Source of the DNA: Ampelocalamus luodianensis
Lineage: Eukaryota > Streptophyta > Magnoliopsida > Poales > Poaceae
Reading direction: 5' to 3'
Assembly (NCBI GenBank): GCA_036346255.1
Contig: JAYEVH010000509.1
Location: 124,001-188,000 of the forward strand
DNA: 64,000 nt
The notes beneath the pieces were generated by a model. It had not been told where the DNA came from. It ran no database searches and saw nothing but the letters and a program-made list of their open reading frames with translations. Shown here piece after piece: positions 24,196-34,751 of the stretch; position 1 is the stretch's first letter; each line of letters starts with the position of its first letter. The position numbers were made by a program, and so were the translations under genes.

Positions 24196-27100
24196 TCATC
24201 TTCTCCTCGGAGCAGCATTTGGCGCCCTTTGTGCTCCAGGTTGACCCTGCCCTCCAGCTTGCTCCTCTGGCATGTTTGCTGCCGCCGTGACAGCATTCAT
24301 GACAATGAGACCAAGAGGAATCATGTACATCCACTGCAAAGCGGCAAGCAGGAGTCAGACTAAAGGGAAGAGCAGAAAACAACTTCTTAAGATATATAGA
24401 CACCAAAGGAGAAGTTAAACAATATACAGACGATATTTACAACTGTTACTCACATATTTAGCCCAGAAAGACTTCTCAGGTGGTTTCACCACTTCACCAA
24501 GTCCATTTTCAGACTCCATTAACTGATCTACAAACGATGGAGTTCTGCAAGTGCACAATTTTGTAAGAAATTGGAACCAGGTGTCATTTGAGCCAAGGCG
24601 GCATTGAGATTGCTCGAGCAGCAATAGATTTTTGCTCATGTGCAACGCTGTCTTAGATAAATGTTAAGTATCAGCTTTAGGGTGCTCTATTTATTCCTTA
24701 TTTTCTTAACCTCAATAAAGCAATAATTTACCTTGGTGCTTGTTCAGCAGTCTTCAGAACAGTGTATGAATTGAATGTCCATTTTGATGGCTGAAACAAG
24801 AATTTATTAATTTAAGCACATAAATATAACCTTCTCGAGTTATTCATTAATATTAATGAACACAATATGGGGGGGGGGGGGGGGGGCTACAGGGCATCCT
24901 TCTGCCATGTTGCTTCAAATATACCATAATTTGGTGAAAGTTAGGACTAGACAGCACAGCTCTCAACATTTTTACATGTGAGGTTTCTGTAAGCTCACTA
25001 ACAAAGCAGATACCTATATTCAGTAAATATAATTAGTGCAGACAACATGTTGTCCTAAAAGTCCTTCCACAACTAGATCATATCTTGTTTCGTTGTGCAA
25101 ATGAAATGCCATGCGGAAACAAGAGCAAGATTACAAGTCCTGTTCATAATGAGAGAGACCCAAGTGTGTTTTGCTTGGAATTTACAGTCAAAAGGTTAGA
25201 GGTTCTTACTATCAATTATTAACTACATGTAACTCCCATAAATATGATTTCAATCAAGATAACTTACTACTTTCAATGGCCGGGGATATTGGCATCCACC
25301 AACAGAACCATAATTAATGGCCAAAACATTTACACCATCCTGCAAATAAGGTATCAACAAAGCTTAACGTGAGCCAACACCCAAGAAAAACTCTATTGAT
25401 ATTCATCTATTTAAAATGACAATTGTTCCATCTAGCATTTTATTGTGTAAACAATGCACTATTAAGTTGCACCACCGGTTTGTCACCAAGATTAAAGATC
25501 ATTAAGTTGCACCACCGGTTTGTCACCAAGATTAAAGATCATATTAAAAGTTCATGGAACAGCCATGCTACATGCTCAGTATAGGCGCAGGTTTTCAAAT
25601 AAATGAGAGGGCAAAGGTCAAAAAGTGAAAGAGGCCATCTGCTCTTCTAAATATGACAGCATGGGAAGATTTGGATACAGCGTTTTCCATAGGAAGCACA
25701 TATGTAATAAAATAAACTCAGCATGAAAATGGTGTGCTATTGAGACCATACAACACAAATATTTAGGCTGAACCTAACCAATGGAATGTACAACGTGGCC
25801 TAATGTCACATAACTAGCAGTAGCTAACAATCAAACAGCAACAAAATCACTTCACAGAATTCCGTAAATTACACAGGACATGTAATTCATGGTTATTAAG
25901 GCGGTAAGGTGAGGCGAGGCGACCCACCCCCCTCACACCTTTTAAGCGGTAAGGCGTAAAGCGAGGCGACGCCTTACGCATCTTAAGGCGTGAAGAGGTA
26001 TACATCTTAGGTTCACCAACTAGCATGGATTCATGGTCTTACACCATAAGCATAACCATAGAAGCCATAGAAGATCCTAGCTTTATAACATAAAAGAAAA
26101 AAAAAGATGAGGCAGGCCAAGGCGTTGGGCCAGCCCAACCAGCGGTCCAGGCAGATCTCCCCTATACCCTAATCTCCATCGGGCCATCCCCTGGCTTCCT
26201 CACTTCACGCCTCCCCCTCCCTTCTCCCCCACCCTCCCGGCGGCGCCTCCCTTCTCCCCCACCCAGCGGCGCCTCTCCCTCCCTCCCTTCTCCCTCTCCC
26301 TCCCGGTGGCGCCTCTCCCTCCCTCCCCCCTCTCCCTCCCGGCGGCTCCTCCCTCCCCCCTCTCCCTCCCGGCGGCTCCTCCCCCTCCCTCCTTGCTCCC
26401 TGCTACTCCCAAGCCCGCCGCTCCGCTGGTTCCCGACGCGCCGGCCTTCCTCGCTCCCCTCCTGTCCGCCCGGCCCCAACGCCGCCCGAGCTCTCCCGCC
26501 CGATCCGGCGCATGGGCCTCCTCGCCCGCCACCGCCGGATCTGCTCTCCAACGCCGCACGACGGCAACGGCGACGGCAAGGCGACGGCGACGGCAAGGCG
26601 ACGGCGACGCTTGACTCTCACGCGCTTACCGCTAGCGGCGCTTAGCGCCGCCTAGCGACGCCTTAATAAGCATGATGTAATTATCAACAAAAATTACCCA
26701 TAGTTTGTTGAGCTGTATCAGTTTTTTTTTCCATCACCATGATACTCCACAGGAGCATATACGAGTAGAAATTAAGAAATGGAGAGAATTACCATGTGGA
26801 TAACAATATGTTCATCCAAGCTATCACGTGGAATGCATCTCTGAAAAATACAGAGTGAAGGGTAAGGCAGTTCAGGAACTGAAAAAACAATTCTAGAATC
26901 CAAATAATTCTCATAATAGGAAAAACATTCCAAATCTGCAATCAATGCTTCTTTGATATGCTATGCGTGTTGCATTAGCTTTTTCTTTGAGCTAATTTAA
27001 ATTATCATATTAGTTGATTCTGTTGTAATAAAATGTGCATGCATCTTTTATTCCATAATAAACAAAAAAAAATACATGCTGAGCAGATGCACAGGCTTGA

Positions 27101-29167
27101 GTTGTTAAGCAATGATTTCAATATGTGGCCATTGGACTGATGATACGATACAGCATTTAGCAACAATAAGGTGGAGAGAAACACCCCAAAGTTAGTCAGC
27201 TTACAGCTTTGATTGAGGAAACAACATAATATTTTCTTGTAGGGTCCAATACATTAGACGGTAGCCTAATCGTATAAAAACCATCTTCCTTCAGTAATTT
27301 CTGCAATGACAAACAAATGCAGAAGCACCAAATAAGTTGACAAAAAAAAAACAAAAAATGAAATCATGATAAAAAAATGGACAAAAGTTACCTTAAATGC
27401 GTCTTTTTCATCCTCAGTCAACTCATTCCTCGTAAAGCGAAGCTTAGTGAGAGTCTGATCCATGACAGGAGTCAAATTAGAAATATAGCTCTCCCACTTA
27501 CAGTGAAAGAACAAAGAAACCTAACACCTGGTTAACTTAAAAGTAGCTGACATGGTTGATTTTTCATCAACAAAACTAGTAAAACTAGAACGCTAGCAAA
27601 ATAGCAAACAATAATTCGGAAGCAAAAGTACATTTCTTCCAAATTTAACCAAAGAATGAAGAGGGACTGAAAAGTATCAACAAGCATCAACTATTACTAA
27701 ACGAAACTAATTATTAACCAGAACATAATTCGCAATAGGTTTCCTTGCTTCGGGTGAAGAACCGACACAAAACCATTCTACATCACCAAATTTTGTACAG
27801 AAGAATGGATCACCAACTTCCAGCTGAATCAATGCTCTTTTGCAAAAGTGAAACAAGAAATGACCTCCAACAATCAATCAACTCCTGACTAGATAAACCA
27901 TTACAGTGATTCACAAGAACTCAGCACACGATTGGCTCCAAATCCCACTTGGGCATACTCTAGGGCATACTCTAGTCCCCTAAAAAAATAGAAAGCTGCT
28001 CAAGTAGAGATAGGGAGCGTTGCATTTGGCAAGAATGCCAGCCAATTGGGTTTGCTCTATAAAGTTTGTGATATCATATTGTAAATTCCCAGTTGATGGA
28101 TATATTGCAACTTTGCGAGCTACTCTATTTTATTGTTTGGGTGCGATTTGGTTTAGCTAAGCTTTAGTTCAAGCTTCAAGGTAGGAGCTGCTGGGATTTG
28201 GGCCATTTGGCAACTGGCACATAGAATCCAAAATCCAAAGAAAAGAAATATTAAGCTACTCTATTAGGTGCTATACATTTATGAGCTAGTAAGAGATTGA
28301 ATTATTCCATGGAGTGTTGGGACAAATCCGAAACGGATCGCAACTCCATGAACTACAACCTCCAAAAATACAAACACAAGGCACATAAGTGGGCATTGTC
28401 GCAAGGTAATGACAACAACACAGAAGATATGTAACTTTGGATGTCACATGCTTAACAGGAAACAGACTACATGGAAGCTAATGCAAATGATCTGAATATT
28501 TTCATGGAATGCAAAATTGTTATGATGTGCAGGTAACACAGATGAGAGAGGAAAAGCAACCACCATCACCAGATCCAATATCCAATTCACCTCCCCTACA
28601 AATTGGAAGCACACAATTCACCACCTGTCCCAACGAAAAAGCTAGACGCAGCTGCACCGAGCACTACATCAACCAATCAATCTACTACTACTCAGCACGC
28701 CCCCAATCAGAAGTTCAGAACAGCATATACCACCCGTCCCATAGATCCACAGGTTCAGAAAGCACACCAAGCAGATCAGCAAGCAACGAGAGCCACAACG
28801 ACGAGATCAGGCAGGTAAACAGGGCAGCCAGCGAGCTAAGGCGGACCTGGGAGCCGTGGGCGAAGGACTTGAGGCGGGCGGAGAAGGACCCCGCGGGGGC
28901 GAACCCGGCGCCGGCGCCGAGGTCGTGCTCGAGAGTGAACTGCACGGCGTTGGACTCGGCGGAACCCGCCGCAGGCGAGGCGTCGGTGGATCGGCGGCGG
29001 GAGGAGACCGCCGGCGGGGGCTGGGGCGAGGCGGGGGAGGAGGTGCGGACTCCCTCGAACTCGTCGTCGTCGTGGAGGAGGATCTCGTCGGACTGGAAGG
29101 CGGCGGCGAGGGCGAGGGAGAGGGCGGTGACGAGGAGGAGGAGCAGAAGGCGACGCGGCGTGGCCAT
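24196..29167 (-). CDS. EMC10: ER membrane protein complex subunit 10 (EMC10)
   Basis: Eight exons read on the minus strand: 28847-29167, 27392-27454, 27205-27300, 26793-26840, 25268-25339, 24732-24790, 24454-24544, 24196-24333. All introns are GT-AG. Lengths sum to 888 bases, 295 residues plus TGA, with no frame break. EMC10 belongs to the ER membrane complex, which inserts tail-anchored and multi-pass proteins. Visible features are an N-terminal signal peptide (about residues 1-23, Leu-rich, before 'FQSDE'), an acidic 'DDDEFEGV', a luminal domain including 'TLTKLRFTRNEL', 'FYTIRLPSNVLDP', 'YVVSSIKARCIPRD', 'GVNVLAINYG' and 'PPEKSFWAKY', then a single membrane segment at about 251-270 ('MYMIPLGLIVMNA') and a short Gly/Gln/Arg tail. 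The order and motifs match plant EMC10 as I recall them. All introns are phase 0 except intron 6 (phase 2). Introns 4 and 5 hold repeats and an insertion, but every exon is open. I chose the start because the signal peptide begins there. Confidence 0.93.
24869..24886. repeat. G18 homopolymer in EMC10 intron 5
   Basis: Eighteen consecutive G lie between exons 5 and 6 of EMC10. On the transcribed strand this is C18. Runs of this length are prone to slippage and sequencing error. Confidence 0.9.
25461..25540. repeat. Perfect 40-bp tandem duplication in EMC10 intron 4
   Basis: The 40-base unit starting ATTAAGTTGCACCACCGG at 25461-25500 is repeated without change at 25501-25540. Identity suggests a recent event. 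It lies well away from splice sites. Confidence 0.95.
25893..26669. mobile_element. DNA-transposon-like insertion in EMC10 intron 4
   Basis: The region starts TTATTAAGGCG and ends with its exact reverse complement CGCCTTAATAA. Further GGCG/CGCC-rich sub-terminal repeats lie inside each end ('aggcgaggcgac', 'taaggcgtaaagcg', 'gcgccgcctagcgacgcc'). The centre (26160-26625) is a CT-rich, simple-sequence block ('ccctcccttctccccc') that opens long low-complexity ORFs on both strands. The flanks share CATG, but no clear duplication length could be fixed. No transposase was seen. I infer a non-autonomous hAT- or Mutator-like element. Confidence 0.6.
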
Positions 29168-29340
29168 TGTTTCGCAGCAGAAGAGATACTTTGGAGTTTG
29201 GACCTGGCGAGAGATCGAGACGGATGGGGAGTCCTTTGATGGCAGTAGACGTTGGCGGAAGTACGAGAGGGCTCGGGGTTGGGCCGTTCTTGGGCCGTTG
29301 CCGGCAAGCCTAGTGGGCCGGGAAGATCGGGCTGGCCGCC
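29168..29340 (-). promoter_or_regulatory. EMC10 5' UTR and proximal promoter with TGGGCC motifs
   Basis: Upstream of the ATG at 29167 there are three TGGGCC elements on the plus strand, at 29280-29285, 29291-29296 and 29314-29319. Site II-type TGGGCY motifs are common in plant housekeeping and proliferation-linked promoters. Their cluster 110-150 bases before the start codon fits a broadly expressed gene. No convincing TATA box was identified. Confidence 0.5.
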
Positions 29341-31138
29341 TTTGCCCTTGGGTAAAATAAATTAGGCAACTCTGAAAATGCTGTGGGGAACCAGAAAATT
29401 GAAAATTCTCTGACAAACACTAGAAATTTAGGAGAGAAGGGGTGTGAACGGTTCCATTTAAAAAAATATTTCAATTTTTTAGCAGCCAGGTCTGATAATT
29501 TAACCATCGTTGATCCCTACAGACCTTGTTTTCAAAAAATGTTCAGCAGATATGATTTTTCACGCCAATTCTCTCTCCTATGTTTCAAAATTGTATTATT
29601 TTAAAGGGCATGGTGTGTTCTAGATAATAAGTACAATTTCAATTATCTAATGTCCTCTAACAAACACCATACTTTTAAGATTGTTGCAGAGACAAATTTT
29701 CCAATAAATTATGGTGACCTAGAGCGGGATTCTTTTTTTAGTAAACTGCACTCCAGGTCACTAAACTTGTCCAGATGGTTCAACCAGGTCATGGATCTCC
29801 CAAACTGCATATCTAGATCACTACACTTGTTTAAGTGAGTTGCGCCCTAGGTCATTAGCATGCAAGGACATGGTATGTTGACTCGTGCCACTGTGGCGGG
29901 TGTGTCATGACGAGGGTGGCCATGTAATCTGCACTCAACCCCTTGGAGTTTTTGACCTTTTACAATTTTCTCTCCCATTCGACATCCCTATGAGTTGTGG
30001 CAATTGTGAGGATGTTGGCACGTGTCAATGTCTAGACTATGCATGCGATAGCGATAGTTGTTGGGAGCAAGGAATTGAGATCGAGCAAAGTCAATGGCCA
30101 TGATAATTAAGGTGCTCGATCATGGATATCAAAGAGGCTGCATGGGTGGACAAGGCATCAACGGTCTACGGTTAGTGATTTTTGCGACTAGATGAGAGCC
30201 CCATGTCACAACATGAGTTAATGTGCTATGTCATTGGTTGTATCAGGGCTGACGTACAGGTGACTTAGACCTACTTGAACCATCCTGGCAAGTTTTGTGA
30301 TCTATACACATGCGCACAATGCAACACACGCTTCCAATCCGGTCGGGACGCACGGATGCCGTCACTTCAAAATGCCACCACGGCCGCTGTCGGTTACCAC
30401 CACGCTGGCCCACCTCACAGAACAAAAGCACGGATGCCCTTTTCAAACCCCAGTCGAAACATCTTATATTTGAGTTGGAAGTTTCAAAATCCCCTTTGCT
30501 CTATAGGTTAAAGCTTTTAAATTTCGATTGAAAGCTACCAAATTTGAAAGTTTTTTAATCTCAATTGAAAGACCCTAATTGAAAGTTTTTGAATCTTAGT
30601 TGAATGTCTCGAAATTGAAAGTCTTCGAATCTAGATTGAAAGTCTCCGAAGTTCAACGTTGTTGAATCTAGGTTAATTTCAAATCAGGATCATCTTGCGT
30701 CAGTTGAAAGTTCGTCTTCTTTGGTTGAAAGTCCCCTAAAACCTAGCATCGATACGGAATTTCCTTGGAATCGGACGGTGGCTATGCGTGGGACACCGTC
30801 CGATTCCAAGGAAATTCCGAGTGTCAATTCAACTAAAGGAATAGAAGCCCCCAGGAGTGTCAATTCAACACTAGCTCACTGTGCTTTTCCAGATCCGACA
30901 GTAACTCTATTAGATTTGCCAATGGCACATTCTGATAAGATTAGCTCCGTGCTCTATTAGATTATCTTTTAGTTTTGCTTCTTATCAGATTAGGTTAGTT
31001 TATTGCTCCATCTCCAAGTTGAAGTTTTTAGGCATCGGCCAATTAAAAGGTGGGCGCACTGTCACTCGATAAACAGCTCTACCTCACCTACTTCTCACGC
31101 TCTCTTCTTGCTGAACTCTGGTATTTCCCTGCCGATAA
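29341..31138. other. Intergenic stretch, no gene recognised
   Basis: It is AT-rich with MITE-like pieces. The block at 29745-29860 ('ccaggtcactaaacttgtcc', then 'ctagatcactacacttgt') resembles MITE ends known from grasses. 30530-30680 contains loose repeats of 'ttgaaagt..tcgaatct'. The hairpin at 30755-30819 is listed separately. ORFs here are short and lack domains. Confidence 0.5.
30755..30819. repeat. Perfect 26-bp inverted repeat with 13-base loop
   Basis: The left arm at 30755-30780 (CGGAATTTCCTTGG...) and right arm at 30794-30819 are exact reverse complements. The loop is 30781-30793. A second direct repeat 'gtgtcaattcaac' occurs just after the right arm and again about 35 bases later. 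It could be a miniature foldback element or a small-RNA precursor. No transposon termini were recognised. Confidence 0.9.
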
Positions 31139-31530
31139 TGTTGGATTTTAATCTTGACATTATATCTAGCTATTAGTTTTGCATTTTTGTTTAGTTGGAG
31201 TGATGTGCAATTAAGTACATGGTGAGGAGCCAGCAAGACGTGGACCTGCACACTTGGACGAGTTAGTTGTTGCATGCCGTGTGTGTAGTTTGTTAGTGAG
31301 TTAGTTGTATGTAGACGTATGCATGCAAGGAGCTGGTGCATGTGTGTGCATGTTGTGTATGTAAGGCGTAGGAAGTAGTCAAGTTTGTTACTTGTCGCAT
31401 GCACCGAGTTATGCTTTATATATTGTACTCATTCATTGTTCTTTGAGAGAGAATAACGGAGAGGGAAATTGTAGTTCGGCAGTGCGTGTGTGTGACGCAA
31501 GATAGAGAGTTGAGTGATTCAACTCCAACA
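31139..31530 (+). mobile_element. 5' LTR of a truncated Ty1/copia element
   Basis: The LTR runs from TGTTGGATTTTAATC to CAACTCCAACA, with TGTTGGA/TCCAACA inverted termini and 392 bp. A TATA-like 'tttatatattg' lies near 31412. The initiator-Met primer-binding site follows immediately at 31532 (TTGGTATCAGAGAG). The left flank is GATAA. The 3' LTR was not found. Confidence 0.8.
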
Positions 31531-31680
31531 ATTGGTATCAGAGAGATTCGACATAGGAGAAGTGAAGATGATGTCGTCCAGTGCTACATCGAGGACTAGC
31601 GACGCTGCCGACATGGTGACATCGGGGGCAGCAACGAGAGGCCGTAGTGATGGCACATTAGTATAGGAGACTACGAACGG
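31531..31680 (+). pseudogene. Primer-binding site and start of copia gag, truncated
   Basis: The primer-binding site TGGTATCAGAG at about 31533 is followed by ATGATGTCGTCC at 31568, as expected for a copia gag start. The frame ends in TAG after about 35 codons, and no gag or pol domain continues, so the element is truncated here. Confidence 0.5.
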
Positions 31681-32667
31681 CGGTGAGAGGCCGTGTTTGT
31701 GGTGGTGGCTCCTCCTCTCACATGTGCACTCCCACTAGGCTGCCTCCTCTGAGCCTACCCCGCTGTAGGTCATGCTCGCTGCGTGCTGATGCCCTGCAAC
31801 TGCACAGGATTGGTGCAGCACTCTCTTGGAATATTCCAAGGTTTATCGAACCCACGAGAACAACCCACAAGAACAAAGGAAAGATAGTCTCTCTTTATTG
31901 CAACTATACCTGTCACTAGTTATAATTGAAGGAAATAAAGCAAAAGAATAATTATAATGACCATTGATAAAACAATAAACTAAAATGACTAGAATAACTA
32001 ACAGTGCCTCGCAAAGAAAAGAATGACTAATAGTGAATAAAGGGCTCAATAATAATAAGAAGGAAATACAGTAAAAAGATTATTATAATGACTATTAATA
32101 AGACAATAAACTAAAATGACTAAAGGACAAATAGTGCCTAGTAAAGAAAAGAATGATTGGTGCCTTAGGCATCTGAGATTTTGTTTCATGGTAGATTGGT
32201 AGGTAGCAACTTATATTCATAGGTTAGTAGGATCACTTCCCTTTTCATGGTTTCATGGGCGAGTTACTCTTGTCCCGCCATTCCTCTACTCGTGGAATTC
32301 CAAACTCTGTCGTCCACCTCCCGGTCTGACCGTAACCAACATCGTTTCAATATTAAGGTCGTGTGACCAAATCGACGCATTAAGTTTCGTGATAACTCGT
32401 GCTCCTCCGAGTGCTTGTGACCCTACAGATCTCCATCTTGTTCCTGCAATCAGTGATTATCCTGCAGATCAGAACTATTGTTCTATGTTAATGTTACCAC
32501 GCACCTTAAATTAGCTATCACGCATAAGCACAGCAAGTATAATCAACATGTCCAATGAAACTGAACAAGTCTACCATATATAATTAAGGAAAAGTCCATT
32601 TGACACCCTTAAAGTCTTTCGAAAGTTCGGAAATCAACGCTGAACTACTAAACCAGACACCTGTAAG
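31681..32667. other. Intergenic DNA with a duplicated segment
   Basis: Segments at about 31921-32035 and 32043-32160 are imperfect tandem copies: both contain 'ggaaataaagcaaaa/ggaaatacagtaaaa', 'attataatgac' and 'acaataaactaaaatgacta'. From 32588 a MITE-like end ('gtccatttgacacccttaa') appears, resembling 48525-48560. No gene recognised. Confidence 0.5.
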
Positions 32668-33085
32668 GTCGAGGAGGCCGGCTAGAGGGGTGAATAGGCG
32701 GTTTTAAAAATTCTTTTGGCTAAAACCGAGTTTTATGTGGAATTGTAAATCATTTTCGGTTTTGTACAATTTAAAACCTAAATCAACTAGTCTTAACTGA
32801 GTGCACCAACAAACTAAGACTAAGACAAGAAAAGGAGACAAGCAAGAAATTTAATTCTACAAATGTAAATTGCAAAAAAGTAAAGCTCAAAAAAGCAAAC
32901 CACAAGAACACTTGAACTTTTCCCCCAAGTGATTGGAAAATTGCCGGTTTCCCCTAGTCCAGGTTGAGGTAAGGCCAAACGAATGGGACAGGCTCTACAA
33001 ATTAAGCCTATAGCTCGAATCTACTCGGTGTTACTCTTCCTCCACTCTAGAGATGGCGAGCACCAAGCTACTCACAACCACTCGT
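32668..33085 (-). mobile_element. SIRE-like copia LTR fragment
   Basis: This aligns with the first 420 bases of 33086-34743 (plus-strand reading): 'ggggtgaataggcggttttaaaa', 'gattggaaaattgccggtttcccctagtcc' versus 'agacttgccggtcttcactagtcc', and 'ttcctccactctagag' versus 'ttcctccactccggag'. It stops exactly where the second copy begins, so the second LTR appears to have inserted into the first. Confidence 0.6.
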
Positions 33086-34743
33086 TGTAGGATCCAGGAT
33101 AACCGAAATAGAGGGGGTGAATAGGAGGTTTTAAAACTTTTCGATTAATTAAAAATATTAAACAAGATAGCCTTAACAAAGCTTCCTAACACAAAGGTAG
33201 AGAAGAAATTACTAGGCTAACCAAGATAATTATGAACTATGTCTAAACTAGATACAATTCTAGCTAAGCAATTCTACACAATTAAATCGCTGGAAATATA
33301 AATGCGAAAGAAGTAAAGACAAGATTAAACCACAATGGAGACAACGGAGTTTTTTCCGTGGTATCAAAGACTTGCCGGTCTTCACTAGTCCACGTTGAGG
33401 AAGTTTGAACAAATCAAGTCGGCTCCACGAATTAAGCATCAATCCTCGATCACTAAAGTTGCTCTTCCTCCACTCCGGAGTTAGTGAGCACAACACCAAT
33501 CACAATCCCTTGCTGGGTCACTTCACAATCTTCTTTGAAGTGATCTTCGCGCAACTTCTTCTTCAATTCGTCTAGGTGTCGGTAAGCACCAAGAGTAATA
33601 AATCGTAGCGCTCACTTGAAGACTATCAAGTGCCTAAGATAATCAACTAATGATGTAATACACTTAATAGCTCTCAACTACCTCAAAAAGTGAATTCAAT
33701 GCAAATGAGTAGAAGAGAGAGCACCAAAACTCAAGTCTATTCAATACAGCTCAGAACTAGTGAGCTTGGTACACGTGGGGGTGTATTTATACCTCCCAAC
33801 CACAAAATTTAGCCGTTACAACCACTTTCTTGAAAAAATCAAGATTTGCAGTAGTACCGCCGTTGAAACCTGGTACTACCAATTTTTCGTATAACGGTTG
33901 GAACAACGGCATTTAATGCTCTGAACTAGCCGTTACAAAATAAAGTTACGATATTACTACCAACTAGAAATTGGTACTCTACCGATTTCCAGAGATCAAG
34001 AAACTCAGAAAAACACCTTCTCTGAAAAAAAACATACCACTAATAAAATATCGGTACTACCGCACTTCGGTAGTACTGCTCTGATTATGCGGTCATACCA
34101 ATTGTCAAGGGAGATTAAAACTCCCAAAAACACTCTCTCTGTTATTTACGTACTGCCATATAAATATCGGTACTACTGACCTGCGGTAGTACCGCAATTG
34201 AAATGCGGTCGTTCCAATTTTCAGAGAGGACCAAAAACACTTAAAAACATGCTCTATGAAAAATACATACCGGCATGTAAATATCGGTACTACCGACCTG
34301 TGGTAATACCACAGATTACTTACGATCATACCATTTTTCAAAAACATTTTTCCAGAAACTTAAATCAAGGATGAATCCTAGTTAATCATTATGGCACAAA
34401 AATAGCTTCTCAAGCTACTAGCCATGACCTCTCTTTATAGTACGGTGTTTATCCTATAAACCCAATTTTTTCTCCAAAACACTGAGACTGGTAAAAACAA
34501 TAAAAGGGTCCTTAGGCTATACAATACCTATGTCTTGATCCAGGTTGATCTTGCATCATATTTGCATTGCCAATAACCTTATCATCAATCAATCATTGGG
34601 ACTTTAACATTTAACACATCTTAGCACACATGTTAGTCCCTTAACATAATATTGACATTAATTATCAAAATCAATTTTAAGGGCCTAGAGATACTCACTT
34701 GAATGAATCAAGTGTCTAAGCTCGATGGATACTAAATCCAACA
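33086..34743 (-). mobile_element. SIRE-like copia LTR, second copy
   Basis: On the plus strand it runs from TGTAGGATCCAGGAT to AAATCCAACA; on the minus strand it starts TGTTGGATTTAGTATCC. It is 1658 bp. No matching target duplication is visible (CTCGT left, CCTAA right). The right flank is only eight bases from the CACTA terminus at 34752. It contains several inverted 'GGTACTACCG' type repeats (33850-34310). Confidence 0.6.
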
Positions 34744-34751
34744 CCTAATAC

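Noticed and set aside
24415..24645. Single-exon minus-strand ORFs around EMC10 exons 7 and 8
   Set aside because: They are the exons read through into introns; the spliced model explains them better.
26162..26596. 144-codon Gly/Arg-rich ORF on the minus strand
   Set aside because: It is a product of the CT-rich simple sequence within the intron insertion. Several frames on both strands are open for the same reason.
28509..29360. 283-codon plus-strand ORF
   Set aside because: It is antisense to EMC10 exon 1 and its GC-rich 5' region and contains no domain. The minus-strand gene is supported by eight spliced exons.
33086..34748. Target duplication for the SIRE-like LTR
   Set aside because: The flanks CTCGT and CCTAA do not match, so a clean insertion could not be claimed.
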